A stretch of DNA of 64,000 nucleotides from Amyelois transitella (Eukaryota; Arthropoda; Insecta; Lepidoptera; Pyralidae): contig NC_083514.1 in the NCBI RefSeq assembly GCF_032362555.1, positions 9,161,001 through 9,225,000 on the forward strand, given 5' to 3'. The translations under genes and the position numbers were made by a program. Numbering within the stretch: position 1 is the first letter of the stretch; every line of letters starts with the position of its first letter. Under the pieces are notes generated by a model. It was given only the letters and a program-made list of their open reading frames with translations. It was not told the origin of the DNA and did no database searches. Below are positions 24,601 to 34,570 of the stretch, in pieces.

Positions 24601-27600
24601 TTGAGGAACACGTAGATAAAGTGGTCACGAAAGCGTCTAAGGCTCTTGGTTTTGTACTACGCTGTTCCTCTTCCTTCCGCTCAGTTAAAACTTTAAAAAT
24701 TCTGTACTGTGTTTTTGTGCGTAGCATTCTTGAATACGCGTCACAAGTTTGGAATCCCAGATATCAAATATACATAGATAGAATTGAGAGAATCCAAATG
24801 AAATTTATTAGGCATTTATGTTACCGTCTTAAAATCACTTATAGCTCATCGGAATATATTCCATTGTGCAGGCAGCATCACCTCGTGCCTTTGAATTTAA
24901 GTCGCGAAGTTGCTGATATAAGCTACCTGCTGAAGTTGACAAATGGAATTGTGGATTCTCCTGAGCTCCTATCGAAAGTATGTTTCTCAGTCCCTGCTAA
25001 ATATCGCCGACATTATTCCCCTATCAGTCTTCCAGTAGTATCGACAAATTATAGGCAGAATTCATTTTTATGGCGAGTAGGCAAGGCTTTCAACACTGTT
25101 GCAAAAACCATAGACATTGATATTTTTAACACCTCTCCAGCAAGGGCTAAGCATTTGTTGTATGAAAACTTTTTTTTGTGATTAAGTATTTACATTTATC
25201 TTCTTTAAGACTAATTATTCACAGTATGTATGCACTTAAGCATCTGCTTCAATGTTATAATTAACTAGTGTGTGTTTAATTGGCGTTCTCGAAAATCTTA
25301 TTTTTTAAACTGTTTTTATTAGTGAAGACCTGTAATTGGCTCTTAAATGTATAATTGAAAATCTAATGATTGTATAATTTGCTGTTGGTCATCCAAATAT
25401 ATAAAATAAAATAAAATGCAAACATACTTGAAAATGGTAGATCTTTGAGGTGTGAAGACTGAAAATACTTGGTTCATACATATAATTTTTATTCATCTAG
25501 GTAAAGCAGCTTATTTGATACTGTAAAAGTTGAGTAGTGCTGTGTAGTGCTAATAAATAGGACCACTCCATATCTTCATGATCATATTGTCATTATGTTA
25601 TATGGATGTCGTAAAAGGCGACTAAGGGATAGTCTCGTAAATTTGCGATTCTTCTTGTAGGCGATGGGTTAGCAACCTGTCACTATTTGAATCTCAATTC
25701 CATCATAAAGCAATACAGATGAACATGGCCTTACAGTGTTTTAAAGACTATTGGCTCTGTCTACCCCACGTAGGAAAAGACGTGACTATATGTACATACA
25801 TAAAATACATACATAAAATCACGCCTCTCTCCCGGAGGGGTAGGCAGAGACTACCTCTTTCCACTTGCCACGATCTCTGCATACTTCCTTCGCTTCATCC
25901 ACACTAGGTGACTACATATATGTATGTACATTTGTCTGTATTGTTCCAGCAACGACTACGGAGTGTCATACTTTAAACAGTTCAACATCGTGATGAACGC
26001 GCTGGACAATCGCGTGGCCCGCAATCACGTCAACCGGATGTGTCTCGCGGCCGACGTGCCCTTGGTTGAGACGGGCACAGCGGGCTATGCTGGACAGGTA
26101 AATATTATTCTATCTAATGTGATGTATCTAATGTGCCGTGTGGTTCCCGGCACCAATAGAAAAAATAATTGGACCACTACATCTCTTTCCCGTGGATGTC
26201 GTAAAAGGCGACTAAGGGATAGGCTTATAAACTTGGGATTCTTGTTTTAGGCGATGGGCTAGCAACCTGTCACTATTTGAATCTCAATTCTATCTTAAAG
26301 CCAAACAGCTGAACGTGGCCTATTAGTCTTTACAAGACTGTTGCCTCTGTCTACCCCGCAAGGGATATAGACGTGATCATATGTATGTATGTGCATGTAA
26401 ATATTATTCTATCTAATGTGATGTACTAGATTACCTTTATCTTGTAATTTGTATTCTAATAGAATTTCTTTTTTTATATCTTGCCCTCAATATAAGCTAC
26501 TATGTTCAACCCCTGGAATCTGCAACAGAGCGATGGAAATGTAAAATTGTTCGTAAAAATCAATACGCACCTTTCTATCTACTGACTGTCAGAGTCTTGA
26601 TTAAAACAAAGAAAAAAATGCATTAAAAAAAAATATTCATGAACATGATGCTAAGACCATTCCAGTAATCCAAAGATACTCATGATCAGAATGACCCGCT
26701 ACTTCCTATTAAGATTTACAAAATTGAGACTACAAACTTACAAACAAATTACTATTTTATGAAACTAGTAGGTACATTATCACACAACAACTTTCAGTGG
26801 ATGTTGTATGCACAAAATTAATGTTAAACATCTGACATTTTATGCTATGACTATGCTAAAACATTTCATGTTTTTTTTTTTCTTTAAACCAGGTGGAGCT
26901 GATCAAGAAAGGTTTGACAGAATGCTACGAATGTCAGCCGAAGGCGCCACAGAAGACCTTCCCCGGCTGCACCATCCGTAACACGCCATCTGAGCCCATT
27001 CACTGCATCGTCTGGGCCAAACATCTGTTCAACCAACTTTTTGGAGAAGAGGACCCAGATCAGGATGTCAGTCCGGATACGGCCGATCCAGAGGCCGCAG
27101 GCGATGCTGGGTCTTCGGCACTGTCATCTGAAGGCACCAATGCAGGTAAGCTTCTATTCAGTTCTTGGGATTACCAGGGACTTTAACAGACTTTACCAGG
27201 GTCTTTTCTCTTGTATTATGGGCCTATCAGTAGCCTGAAATAAATGGATTTTATTATTATTTTTTATTTTGAAGTGCTTTAGTTTTTTTTTTTTTAAATT
27301 AAGATCATCCTCTCATTTTTTTTTTGTTAAAAGTTCGCAAGCTGACCATTTCGAAATTTAATATTTGTATAGAATGGGAAAATATTTTTTTTTATGTTGG
27401 TTGGTAAGTAAACTACTGACAAACAACTCACAGGAGAACAATTAAAGATAATTTCTTTAAACTCCTACAGGAACGACAAGAACTATTAAAAAATATTGTC
27501 AAATTTACAGGCAAATGCAAGTTACACAAAATGGATTAAGTCGAATATTTAATTTTTCATTATTATAGTGAAAATTTTCATCCTCTTTGCAGGCAATGTA

Positions 27601-30600
27601 GAACGCAAAAGCACAAGAGCATGGGCCGCTGAAACTAATTACGATGCGGAGAAGCTGTTCACAAAACTGTTCGGTGATGACATCCGTTATCTGTTGTCTA
27701 TGGAAAATTTGTGGAAGAAACGCAGGTAAAATAAAATTATAATAAAAAACAATATTCAATCATTCTCCTACTATAAATATATGTTCTCTTTCCCCTTAGT
27801 ATATAATGCGCGACGCCTTTATTATCGCGCGAAAAACTATCGCTGTTTCGCTTTTTATTATGACGGGAAACGGGACAACGACAGTTTTTCGTTTAAGGAA
27901 GTATATATAGCATAGTATAATTATATTATATAGCTCCATCGACGTAATATTTACAGACCCACAATCCTCAAATATAAAATTGCTCATACCTATTGATCAT
28001 AGTTAACTTAATTGCATGCCTATTGCGCTGCAGATAATATTAAGAATTAGAAGAATTAAGAAAGGTTGAAATGGCGGATAAAATTGACGATGTTTATAGT
28101 TTGATTTTGTTCTCATCTGTAAACCTTGTGTATAATACATACATATAATCTGTTTACTATTTTCTAAAGGTTAAATGGTCGAGAATACTATTGGCTTATT
28201 TGACTTAATAATGGAATTGAGATTCTAATAGTAACAGGTTGCCAGCCCATCGCCCAAGAGTATCACCCAAATCTTTTCAAGACCGTTGTCTCTGTCTACC
28301 CCGCAAGGGAAACAGACCTGATTATGTGTATGTATGTTAAAATAAATAAAATTGTCAGGCCGCCCACCCCGCTGTCGTGGGGCAGCCTCCCCGGGCGGGA
28401 CGCTGCGCCCGCGCCGCACTGCGGGCTGCCCGACCAGCGGACGTGGTCCGTGCACGAATGCGCTCAGGTACGACAACTTTGCTATACGCTTACATATATT
28501 TTATATCAAATTACGAAGAAAGTTGCTTTATAAAACTCACAAATACAGAAAAAGATTACACGTCGAGCAAATAATTTGTATCTTATCTCTCCCAGAACAC
28601 ATTACGGAAAAAAATCTTTATTTTATGAAGGAACAAAATTGTATAATAATTCTATTAATCTAATTAGATATTAGAGAAATCAAAACCCTTTCGTTATTTA
28701 AAAAAACACTAAAATCTCACATTCAAAGTAATTCCGCTATGTTAAGATAGGTACTGACTACTTGCCGTTACGTTTGAACTACAATTATTTTATTTTCTAC
28801 CCACTAAGTGTTCGATTTTATTAAAATTATTAAATAATTGTTTTTTTTTTCAATGTAGTACGCAAACGCACTTGAATTTTTTAATTTGAATATATGCACT
28901 TGTGTGGGGAGTACGCTATATATTGTCGGTGGTCGTAGGTATCGCTAAGGTGCCTGGTTAAAATGTTTGATGCGCATAAAGGCACAGATTCAAATTCCAC
29001 CCCAGCCATGTACATAATGACAATTTTTTAAAGTGATGTACATTAGTTTGAATACTAACCTATGGTCTTACGGTGAGGGAAACATGGTGAGGAAACCAAC
29101 GCGCAACTGGATGTATAACCATGATCAATCCAATACGGTGGTCAGACTTCGTGTAAAATCCTGACTCATACAATCTGGAATCCATGGTCAAAGGCATACC
29201 CCGGACTTCTCCAGAGTGGTGACGATGCAACCGGTACTAATGCCAGGAGAAAGAAAAAATAAAATTGTGTGTTAAAATTATTAGAAGGCACAAGAATGAG
29301 CATCACTCTCAAAATTTACCACATGTGTTATCTTTTCGTGCCGTGTGGTTCCCGGCACCAATAAATAAAAGAATAGGACCACTCAATCTCGTTCCCATGG
29401 ATGTCGTAAAAGGCGACTAAAGGATAGGCTTATATAATTACTTGGTATTCTTCTTTTAGGCGATGGGCTAGCAACCTGTCACTATTTGAATCTCAATTCC
29501 ATCATAAAGCCAAACAGCTGAACGTGGCCTATCAGTCTTTTCAAGACTGTTGGCTCTGTCTACCCAGCAAGGGATATAGACGTGATTATATGTATGTATG
29601 TATGTATGTGTTATCTTTTCAAAACAAATTATTTCATATTTCAGGTGTTTGCATCAAGTTGTAGCGCGTTACAAGCGGAGTTGCGCAGTCGCCCGGCCGG
29701 CGACCATCTTGTGTGGGACAAGGACGAAAAGAGCGCAATGGATTTTGTCACGGCTTGCGCCAACATCCGCGCTCACATCTTCAACATACCGCTCAAGTCG
29801 AGATTTGAGATCAAATGTAAGTTATATAACCGAAACCGCCGAGCTTGTATGAAGAGAGTTATGAATGTGGATGAAGCGAAGGAAGTATGCAGAGATCGTG
29901 GCAAGTGGAAAGAGGTAGTCTCTGCCTACCCCTCCGGGAAAGAGGCGTGATTTTATGTATGTATGTATGTAAGTTATATGTAGTTCTCTTTGTCTGTTCA
30001 CAATTTGCTACCTACACCACTACGCTTGGGGACCTGGGGTCCGCTAATAAAGTAATGTAGTTACTGTGTAACTTTTGTGCTGTGTGGTTCCCGGTACCAA
30101 TATAAAAAAGAACAGGATCACTCCATCTCGTTCCCATGAGTGTCGTAGAAGGCAACTAAGGGATAGGGTTATAAACTTGGATTCTTTTAGGCGACGGGCT
30201 AGCAACTTGTCACTATTTGAATCTCAGTTCTATCATTGAGCCAAACAGCTGAACGTGGCCTATTAGTTCTTTCTGTTAGCTGTCTACCTCTATATCCCTT
30301 GCGGGGTAGACAGAGCCAACAGTCTTGAAAAGACTGAAAGGCCAAATTCAAAGTGTAACCGCCTAATAGAAGTATCTCAAGTTTAGAGGCCTAACCCTTA
30401 GTCGCCTTTTACGACATCCATGGGAGAGATCCATGGAGTGGTCCTATTCTTTTTTCTATTGGCGCCGGGTACCACACTGGCAAGGGATATAGACGTGATT
30501 ATATTGTACATATGATTGATTTCACAGCGATGGCGGGCAACATAATCCCAGCTATAGCGACGGCGAACGCTATAGTGGCCGGGCTCGCCGTACTGAGGGC

Positions 30601-31960
30601 TCAGGCCATCCTCAAGGGAGACATCGACACGTGCTCCAGCGTGTATCTGCGGCCCAAAGTCAACCACCGCGGTCAGCTGTTCCTGTCGGAGAAGAGTAAG
30701 ATCTTTTATTTATTCTCAAATTCATTTCGTTGCTTCCTGTCATTACTATCACTACATAGTATAGAACAAAGTCGCTTTCTCTGTCCCTATGTCCCTTTGT
30801 ATGCTTTCTTTAAAACTACCCACCGGATTTTGATGCGATTTTTTTTTTCAATAGATAGAGTGATTCAAGAGGTTAGAGTGGAGAAATACTGTTATTTTTG
30901 AGATTTCTAATGTAATGTTGTTAATTATCATACTTTTTTCCGCTTCCATTGCAAACGCAGGCTGAACCCTATACGAGATTTATCAAAATAATGTACTAAT
31001 TATTTGTACACATTGAAAAGGTCTACAGAAAACTCCGCGATGGTATATGTCTATCTTTCATGGATATCCCACAATAAAAATTTTTTTTGTCATTTCCATT
31101 TTACGACAATCTTAGTTCGCTAGTTATCTATTAAAAAGTTAAACAAATAAACTTTATTATTATGCGGCCCCGGTTTCACGAGCACGAGGTATGACCCCGT
31201 GCTGGTTTCCCCGCTATTACGCCATTACGTGCAATACACTTCCATCCTGGTGCATAGGATCTGCTCTTGCGACTCCACTCTGGCCGGCTGGCCAAAGCAA
31301 GCCTGAGATGGAGACTGTATTATTATCTCCCAGTCTGCCATTATTAAAAACTAAAAGTTGGGAACCTATTTGTGCGTTTCTTTTTTAAAGAGGAAACCTG
31401 TTGTTTCAGCTATCGCCCCGCCGAACCCAAAATGTTACGTATGCGCCCCAAAACCAGAAGTCGGCCTCGCTTGCAACATCAAGCAACTAACTCTAAAAGA
31501 TCTGACCGCAGCATTCAAAGAGGGCCTCAATATGCAAGCCCCCGACGCCACGGTCGAGGGCAAAGGCCTGGTCGTGCTGTCATCGGAACCAGGCGAAACG
31601 GACCACAACAACGACAAAACCTTAGAGGAAATCGGTCTGAATGACGGATGCGCTCTCATCGTGGACGACTTCCTCCAAAACTACGAAGTCAGAGTGCGGC
31701 TGCAACAAGAAGACGAGGAGAAATCATGGCGTTTGGTCACCGACAGCGACTCGCCAGCGCTCGCACCGAAAGAGGAAGCGAAGCCGGCAAACGGGTCCAA
31801 CGGAAACGGGTCCAATGAACCCAAACCTGGGCCCTCGAGGTCCAAGGAGGATAGCGACAGTGACATGGAAATCATCGAGGAAGACGACGACGAACCCACA
31901 GCTAAACCGCCGAAACGCAGGCGCACAGAAATAAGTGATGAAATCGTGGAACTCTGTTAG
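21666..31960 (+). CDS. Uba2: SUMO-activating enzyme subunit 2 (Uba2/SAE2), 610 aa
   Basis: Nine coding exons: 21666-21809, 23119-23273, 25950-26097, 26893-27145, 27593-27725, 28359-28467, 29645-29816, 30528-30695, 31410-31960. All have GT-AG borders and consistent phases, giving 610 residues (human about 640). With SAE1 (Aos1), the family adenylates SUMO and carries it as a thioester to Ubc9. Visible features: adenylation/nucleotide motif GAGGIG at ~26-31; [16 protein letters not shown]; zinc cysteines CYEC (160/163) and CYVC (436/439); the catalytic cysteine in [10 protein letters not shown] at ~175; a ubiquitin-fold region; and an acidic tail followed by a basic KPPKRRR nuclear-localisation-like stretch. 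Exon 6 is a short, divergent, GC-rich segment. Introns 2, 3, 5, 6 and 7 contain retroposons, two of them directly at 5' splice sites. Identification is firm. Confidence 0.97.
22690..22955 (-). repeat. Dispersed repeat E, in Uba2 intron 1
   Basis: Reverse match to 40318-40590: GCTGAAGAGTATGTTTGTTT, AGGCTTTAGGCTATTTAACAT, GAGGGCTTCAATGATGCCC, GAGTCGCGGGCACAGCT. Confidence 0.82.
22966..23066 (+). mobile_element. SINE-A, 5'-truncated, in Uba2 intron 1
   Basis: TATTATAAAGCCAAACACGTG to GACGTGATTATATGTATA. It ends ~50 bases before the exon 2 acceptor. Confidence 0.85.
23316..25417 (+). mobile_element. 5'-truncated, inactivated non-LTR retrotransposon (jockey/CR1-group reverse transcriptase) in Uba2 intron 2
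   Basis: The reading frame 23404-24192 followed by 24212-25181 encodes a reverse transcriptase. It has motif [16 protein letters not shown], motif [15 protein letters not shown], catalytic FADD in [10 protein letters not shown], and the C-terminal [11 protein letters not shown] thumb region. The endonuclease is absent through 5' truncation. A TGA interrupts the frame at 23377-23379. Near 24190 the frame breaks and about 20 codons between motif A and the NRSQ segment appear deleted. The 3' end is an A-rich tail of repeated TAAAA (25401-25416). It sits ~40 bases after the exon 2 donor in the same direction as the gene. The clade assignment is approximate. Confidence 0.9.
25537..25803 (+). mobile_element. 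SINE-A, near full length, in Uba2 intron 2
   Basis: AGTGCTGTGTAGTGCTAATAA head (diverged), GGATGTCGTAAAAGGCGACT core, and GACGTGACTATATGTACATA tail. Confidence 0.85.
25804..25912 (-). mobile_element. LINE-T 3' end, tail-to-tail with a SINE-A
   Basis: Reverse-oriented: (CATA)n, then AAATCACGCCTCTCTCCCGG through CTTCGCTTCATCCACA. Its tail meets the tail of the forward SINE-A ending at ~25803. It lies 37 bases before the Uba2 exon 3 acceptor. Confidence 0.8.
26133..26396 (+). mobile_element. SINE-A, full length, at the Uba2 exon 3 donor, with a long TSD
   Basis: GTGCCGTGTGGTTCCCGGCAC to (ATGT)n. A 29-bp perfect direct repeat lies at 26098-26126 and 26397-26425. The first copy is the first 29 bases of intron 3, GT donor included. 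Confidence 0.92.
28158..28338. mobile_element. SINE-A with inverted 5' part, in Uba2 intron 5
   Basis: 28158-28273 is reverse (AATTGAGATTCTAATAGTAA, CCAGCCCATCGCC). From 28274 a forward tail begins (TTTTCAAGACCGTTGTCTC) and runs to GTATGTATG. The tail ends ~20 bases before the exon 6 acceptor. Confidence 0.8.
28945..29255 (+). mobile_element. SINE-B, most complete copy, in Uba2 intron 6
   Basis: GGTGCCTGGTTAAAATG head, AGATTCAAATTCC, GTTTGAATACTAACC, GGAATCCATGGTCAAAGGC, CCGGACTTCTCCAGAGTGG. Confidence 0.78.
29338..29605 (+). mobile_element. SINE-A, full length with 15-bp TSD, in Uba2 intron 6
   Basis: GTGCCGTGTGGTTCCCGGCAC to (ATGT)n. The perfect TSD ATGTGTTATCTTTTC is at 29323-29337 and 29606-29620. 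The right copy lies 24 bases before exon 7. Confidence 0.95.
29828..29966 (+). mobile_element. LINE-T 3' end inserted at the Uba2 exon 7 donor, with 13-bp TSD
   Basis: It reads [20 protein letters not shown], then [18 protein letters not shown] stop, then (ATGT)n. It is flanked by the direct repeat ATGTAAGTTATAT (29815-29827 and 29967-29979), which contains the GTAAGT splice donor. Confidence 0.9.
30077..30510. mobile_element. Inverted SINE-A pair nested head-in-tail, in Uba2 intron 7
   Basis: Forward copy 30077-30288 stops at TGTCTACC. A reverse copy (30289-30479) runs from TCTATATCCCTTGCGGGG to CGCCGGGTACCACACTG. The forward tail then resumes (GCAAGGGATATAGACGTGAT). The unit ends ~17 bases before exon 8. 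Confidence 0.88.
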
Positions 31961-33757
31961 AACCTTTTGCAGTGCTTGGCTGTTGCAGCCGTCCTCTCGA
32001 TGTTTCTATACGTGATGCGTTCCAGAGGTATTTTCTAAAAGTATTCCAACATATTCAGAAATTGTAATGATATTCGAGTACACAGTATGTAGGAATAAGT
32101 GATATTGATAAGAACAATTTTTTTTTGACGTAGTTTAAGCGATTCTTGTACGGATATATTCTCACTGTCGTAAATAAATTTTTAAAATGTATGTGTAATG
32201 TTTTATTATATTGTATAAGGTTCAGCTAAATTTAGTAAATTTTTTGATATGGTATATAGGTAACTACTATTTTTATGTCTATGCCAAATTTCGTCAAAAC
32301 GGTTAGTAAATATTTATTTGATATAAACAATAATACAAAACAAAATCCTTTCTGTTCATAATATAAGTATAGAATTTGCTTTCACAATTACAATAGTTAC
32401 AAAAATAAAGAACAAAATCACCTACTTGAAGAACTTCTTATAGATAGCTCTATAACAAAACAGACAAAAATAAAACACATTATTGAGGAAAAGAAAACAT
32501 TTTATAATTGAGATTGCAGCTAATAAAAAATAGATAATTGGTGGGACATCATGTGGAAACCATTTTCCTTATTCTACTTAATTATGTACGACCTTCAACT
32601 ACATTCAGTACTATTTTTATCATTTCCAGTTGAAATATTCTTAATATATCAACATAAAACTATAATAAAATACCTAAAGACTGCTTTTCTTAATTTTTTT
32701 TACCCTAGCAAACCAAACTTTCAACAATTTTTCTTGAAATAATAAAATAAATATTTTTTTCTAAACATAGGTACTACAACTAGGTACTTAAAATGCAAAA
32801 AAAAATCTTAATAGCCTAAATACAATTAACCTACTTAAGATTTAAATTAAATTTAGATTAAAAAAACAAAAATTATTCAAACCAAACTATTAATCATTGG
32901 TGATAAGTTTGAAAAATGAATAAAAATTTTTATTTAACCCTATTCATGTTCCAAAATTAACAAAACTACACTTTAGTTACTACTTTTGCTTCCAAAAAAA
33001 TTCTAGATTATTGGGCACTGAAGACTTCTCAGGTTAAAATCTCATTGATACACAACATGTTAACCTCTTAATCACTACAAACAATGCAATATAATGTAAC
33101 CTACTGTCTGATGTCATTTATGATATCTCAAGTATTAAGTGGGATTACCTTTCAAGATTAACTACATGCTTCTGACTTAGAACTAACTATTGAGAATATA
33201 CAATATAAAATGGGGAAGAAGGTTAGTTTGTAGTTAAAAATTTGTTAATAAACATACACCAGAACATTTATAAACCTTGTATGTTATGTAATTTATTCAA
33301 ATATTTTTAATATACATATTTAAAGAGTAAGCAGGTACACAGATACATAGGGAATATAATATTGTTGCAATAACAACAGAAGCAACCAATAAAGAAAATT
33401 TGTGTTATAAAATCTACAAAAATTCATAATATTGAACACCATTTTAAAAGGCAGTTTACAATTATGACTATTGTCTAACTTATTCTTACTATCAACTTGC
33501 AATAAATTGCTTTACTTATAAATCTTACTAGAAAGATATGAAATAAATGCCTCATATTATTATGCACTCTTCTCTCTTGGATCTTTGCTTGGTTGCATTT
33601 TGCTTCCCAAGCTACTGAGACCTCTGCAACCTATACAAGCCCCTGCAACTAGACTTTTGTCAAATACATACAAGTTTTGAAATGCAAAATTTGGCAACAA
33701 TCTTCTAGTAGAGTTAGATATAAACAAATACTAGAAGACTAAACTAATTTCAAAGAA
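31961..33757. other. 3' UTR of Uba2 and AT-rich convergent intergenic region
   Basis: After the Uba2 poly(A) signal the sequence is very AT-rich and shows no repeat or coding signal I can support. The PDCL 3' UTR must end here on the reverse strand. No AATAAA close to its stop was found; a distant candidate is at 33292-33297. Confidence 0.6.
32173..32178 (+). terminator. poly(A) signal of Uba2
   Basis: AATAAA about 210 bases downstream of the Uba2 stop; the following sequence is T/G-rich. Confidence 0.5.
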
Positions 33758-34570
33758 TCAGTATTTTTCAGGTAATATTCCATATGAAACAAGATAACCC
33801 TCAACATCTGTGGCAAAGAAGTCCTCACCAAGTGTTTTGCCCAGCCCAACAAAGTTACCAATTATGTCACCACCTTTGTATGCCAGTAAAGCAGGGACAC
33901 CATCAACTTTGAATTGCCGGCTCAAACCAGTTTTATCTGCTTGGATCCGGCAAAATTTCACAGCAGGATGTTCTTGGGACAAAATTTTCAAACAGCCGTC
34001 CATTGTCTGACATGCTTCTTCACTATGATTATAAATGTGAACAACAACAGTAACAGTAGGATCCTCTTGATCTATGGCATCCAAAAACTCCTCTTTACTG
34101 TTTAAAGTCAACACTTTACCGAATTTCTTAAGTTTTTGTAGTTTCTCCATCAGTTCTTGCTTTCTTTGTTGTTGGTATTTCATGAGGTACTCTTCATCAA
34201 GCAGTTCCTTCCACTCTTCTTCCAAGGCCTCTACTTCTTTGGCTTGTTCTTCCTCGGCTGCAGTTCTAGTGGCCAAAGTCAGCTTTTTAGCCAATTCCCA
34301 GCTTTCAATTTCTTTCTCACGTCTTGCGGCTCTTTCCATCTCTTGGAAACGCCGCCAATCTTCCAACACACCCTTCGGGCCCGTATTACTTGCGGTCCCA
34401 TTCCAACTGTTCACAGGAGGTGGATCAGCAGAGCTACCCTCCGGCTTTGGAGCGTTACCTTCCTCATCACCGCTCCTGCTGTCTTCATAATCCGAATCGC
34501 CCTCATCTTCACTACTACTGCAATAATTGTGCAGCTTCTCACCCAGAATCTTATCTTCCAAAGTAGCCAT
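33758..34570 (-). CDS. Phosducin-like protein (PhLP1/PDCL), 270 aa, single exon
   Basis: Uninterrupted reverse-strand frame from ATG at 34570 to TGA at 33758-33760. I take this Met as the start because it begins MATLEDKILGEKL, the conserved PhLP1 N-terminus; the upstream extension of the frame begins only with a TTG. Known role of the family: cochaperone of the CCT chaperonin that helps fold G-protein beta subunits and assemble Gbeta-gamma dimers. Seen here: a CSSSEDE cluster at ~17-23, equivalent to the CK2-phosphorylated serines of PhLP1; an acidic linker; a helical phosducin region (EDWRRFQEMERA, charged helices through ~120); and a thioredoxin-like C-terminal domain (VVVHIYNHS, VKFCRIQA, VPALLAYKGGDIIGNFV). 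It is head-to-head with the PELP1 gene, 875 bases away. The lack of introns is notable beside its exon-rich neighbours, but the protein looks intact. Confidence 0.95.
   Translation of the reverse strand: MATLEDKILGEKLHNYCSSSEDEGDSDYEDSRSGDEEGNAPKPEGSSADPPPVNSWNGTASNTGPKGVLEDWRRFQEMERAARREKEIESWELAKKLTLATRTAAEEEQAKEVEALEEEWKELLDEEYLMKYQQQRKQELMEKLQKLKKFGKVLTLNSKEEFLDAIDQEDPTVTVVVHIYNHSEEACQTMDGCLKILSQEHPAVKFCRIQADKTGLSRQFKVDGVPALLAYKGGDIIGNFVGLGKTLGEDFFATDVEGYLVSYGILPEKY

Noticed and set aside
29582-29950. 122-codon forward frame as a protein
   Set aside because: It is Uba2 exon 7 joined to SINE-A tail and LINE-T sequence by read-through.
31372-31934. Overlapping forward and reverse frames near the Uba2 end
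   Set aside because: They are shadows of the GC-rich last Uba2 exon; only the 31410-31960 frame continues the protein and matches the family.
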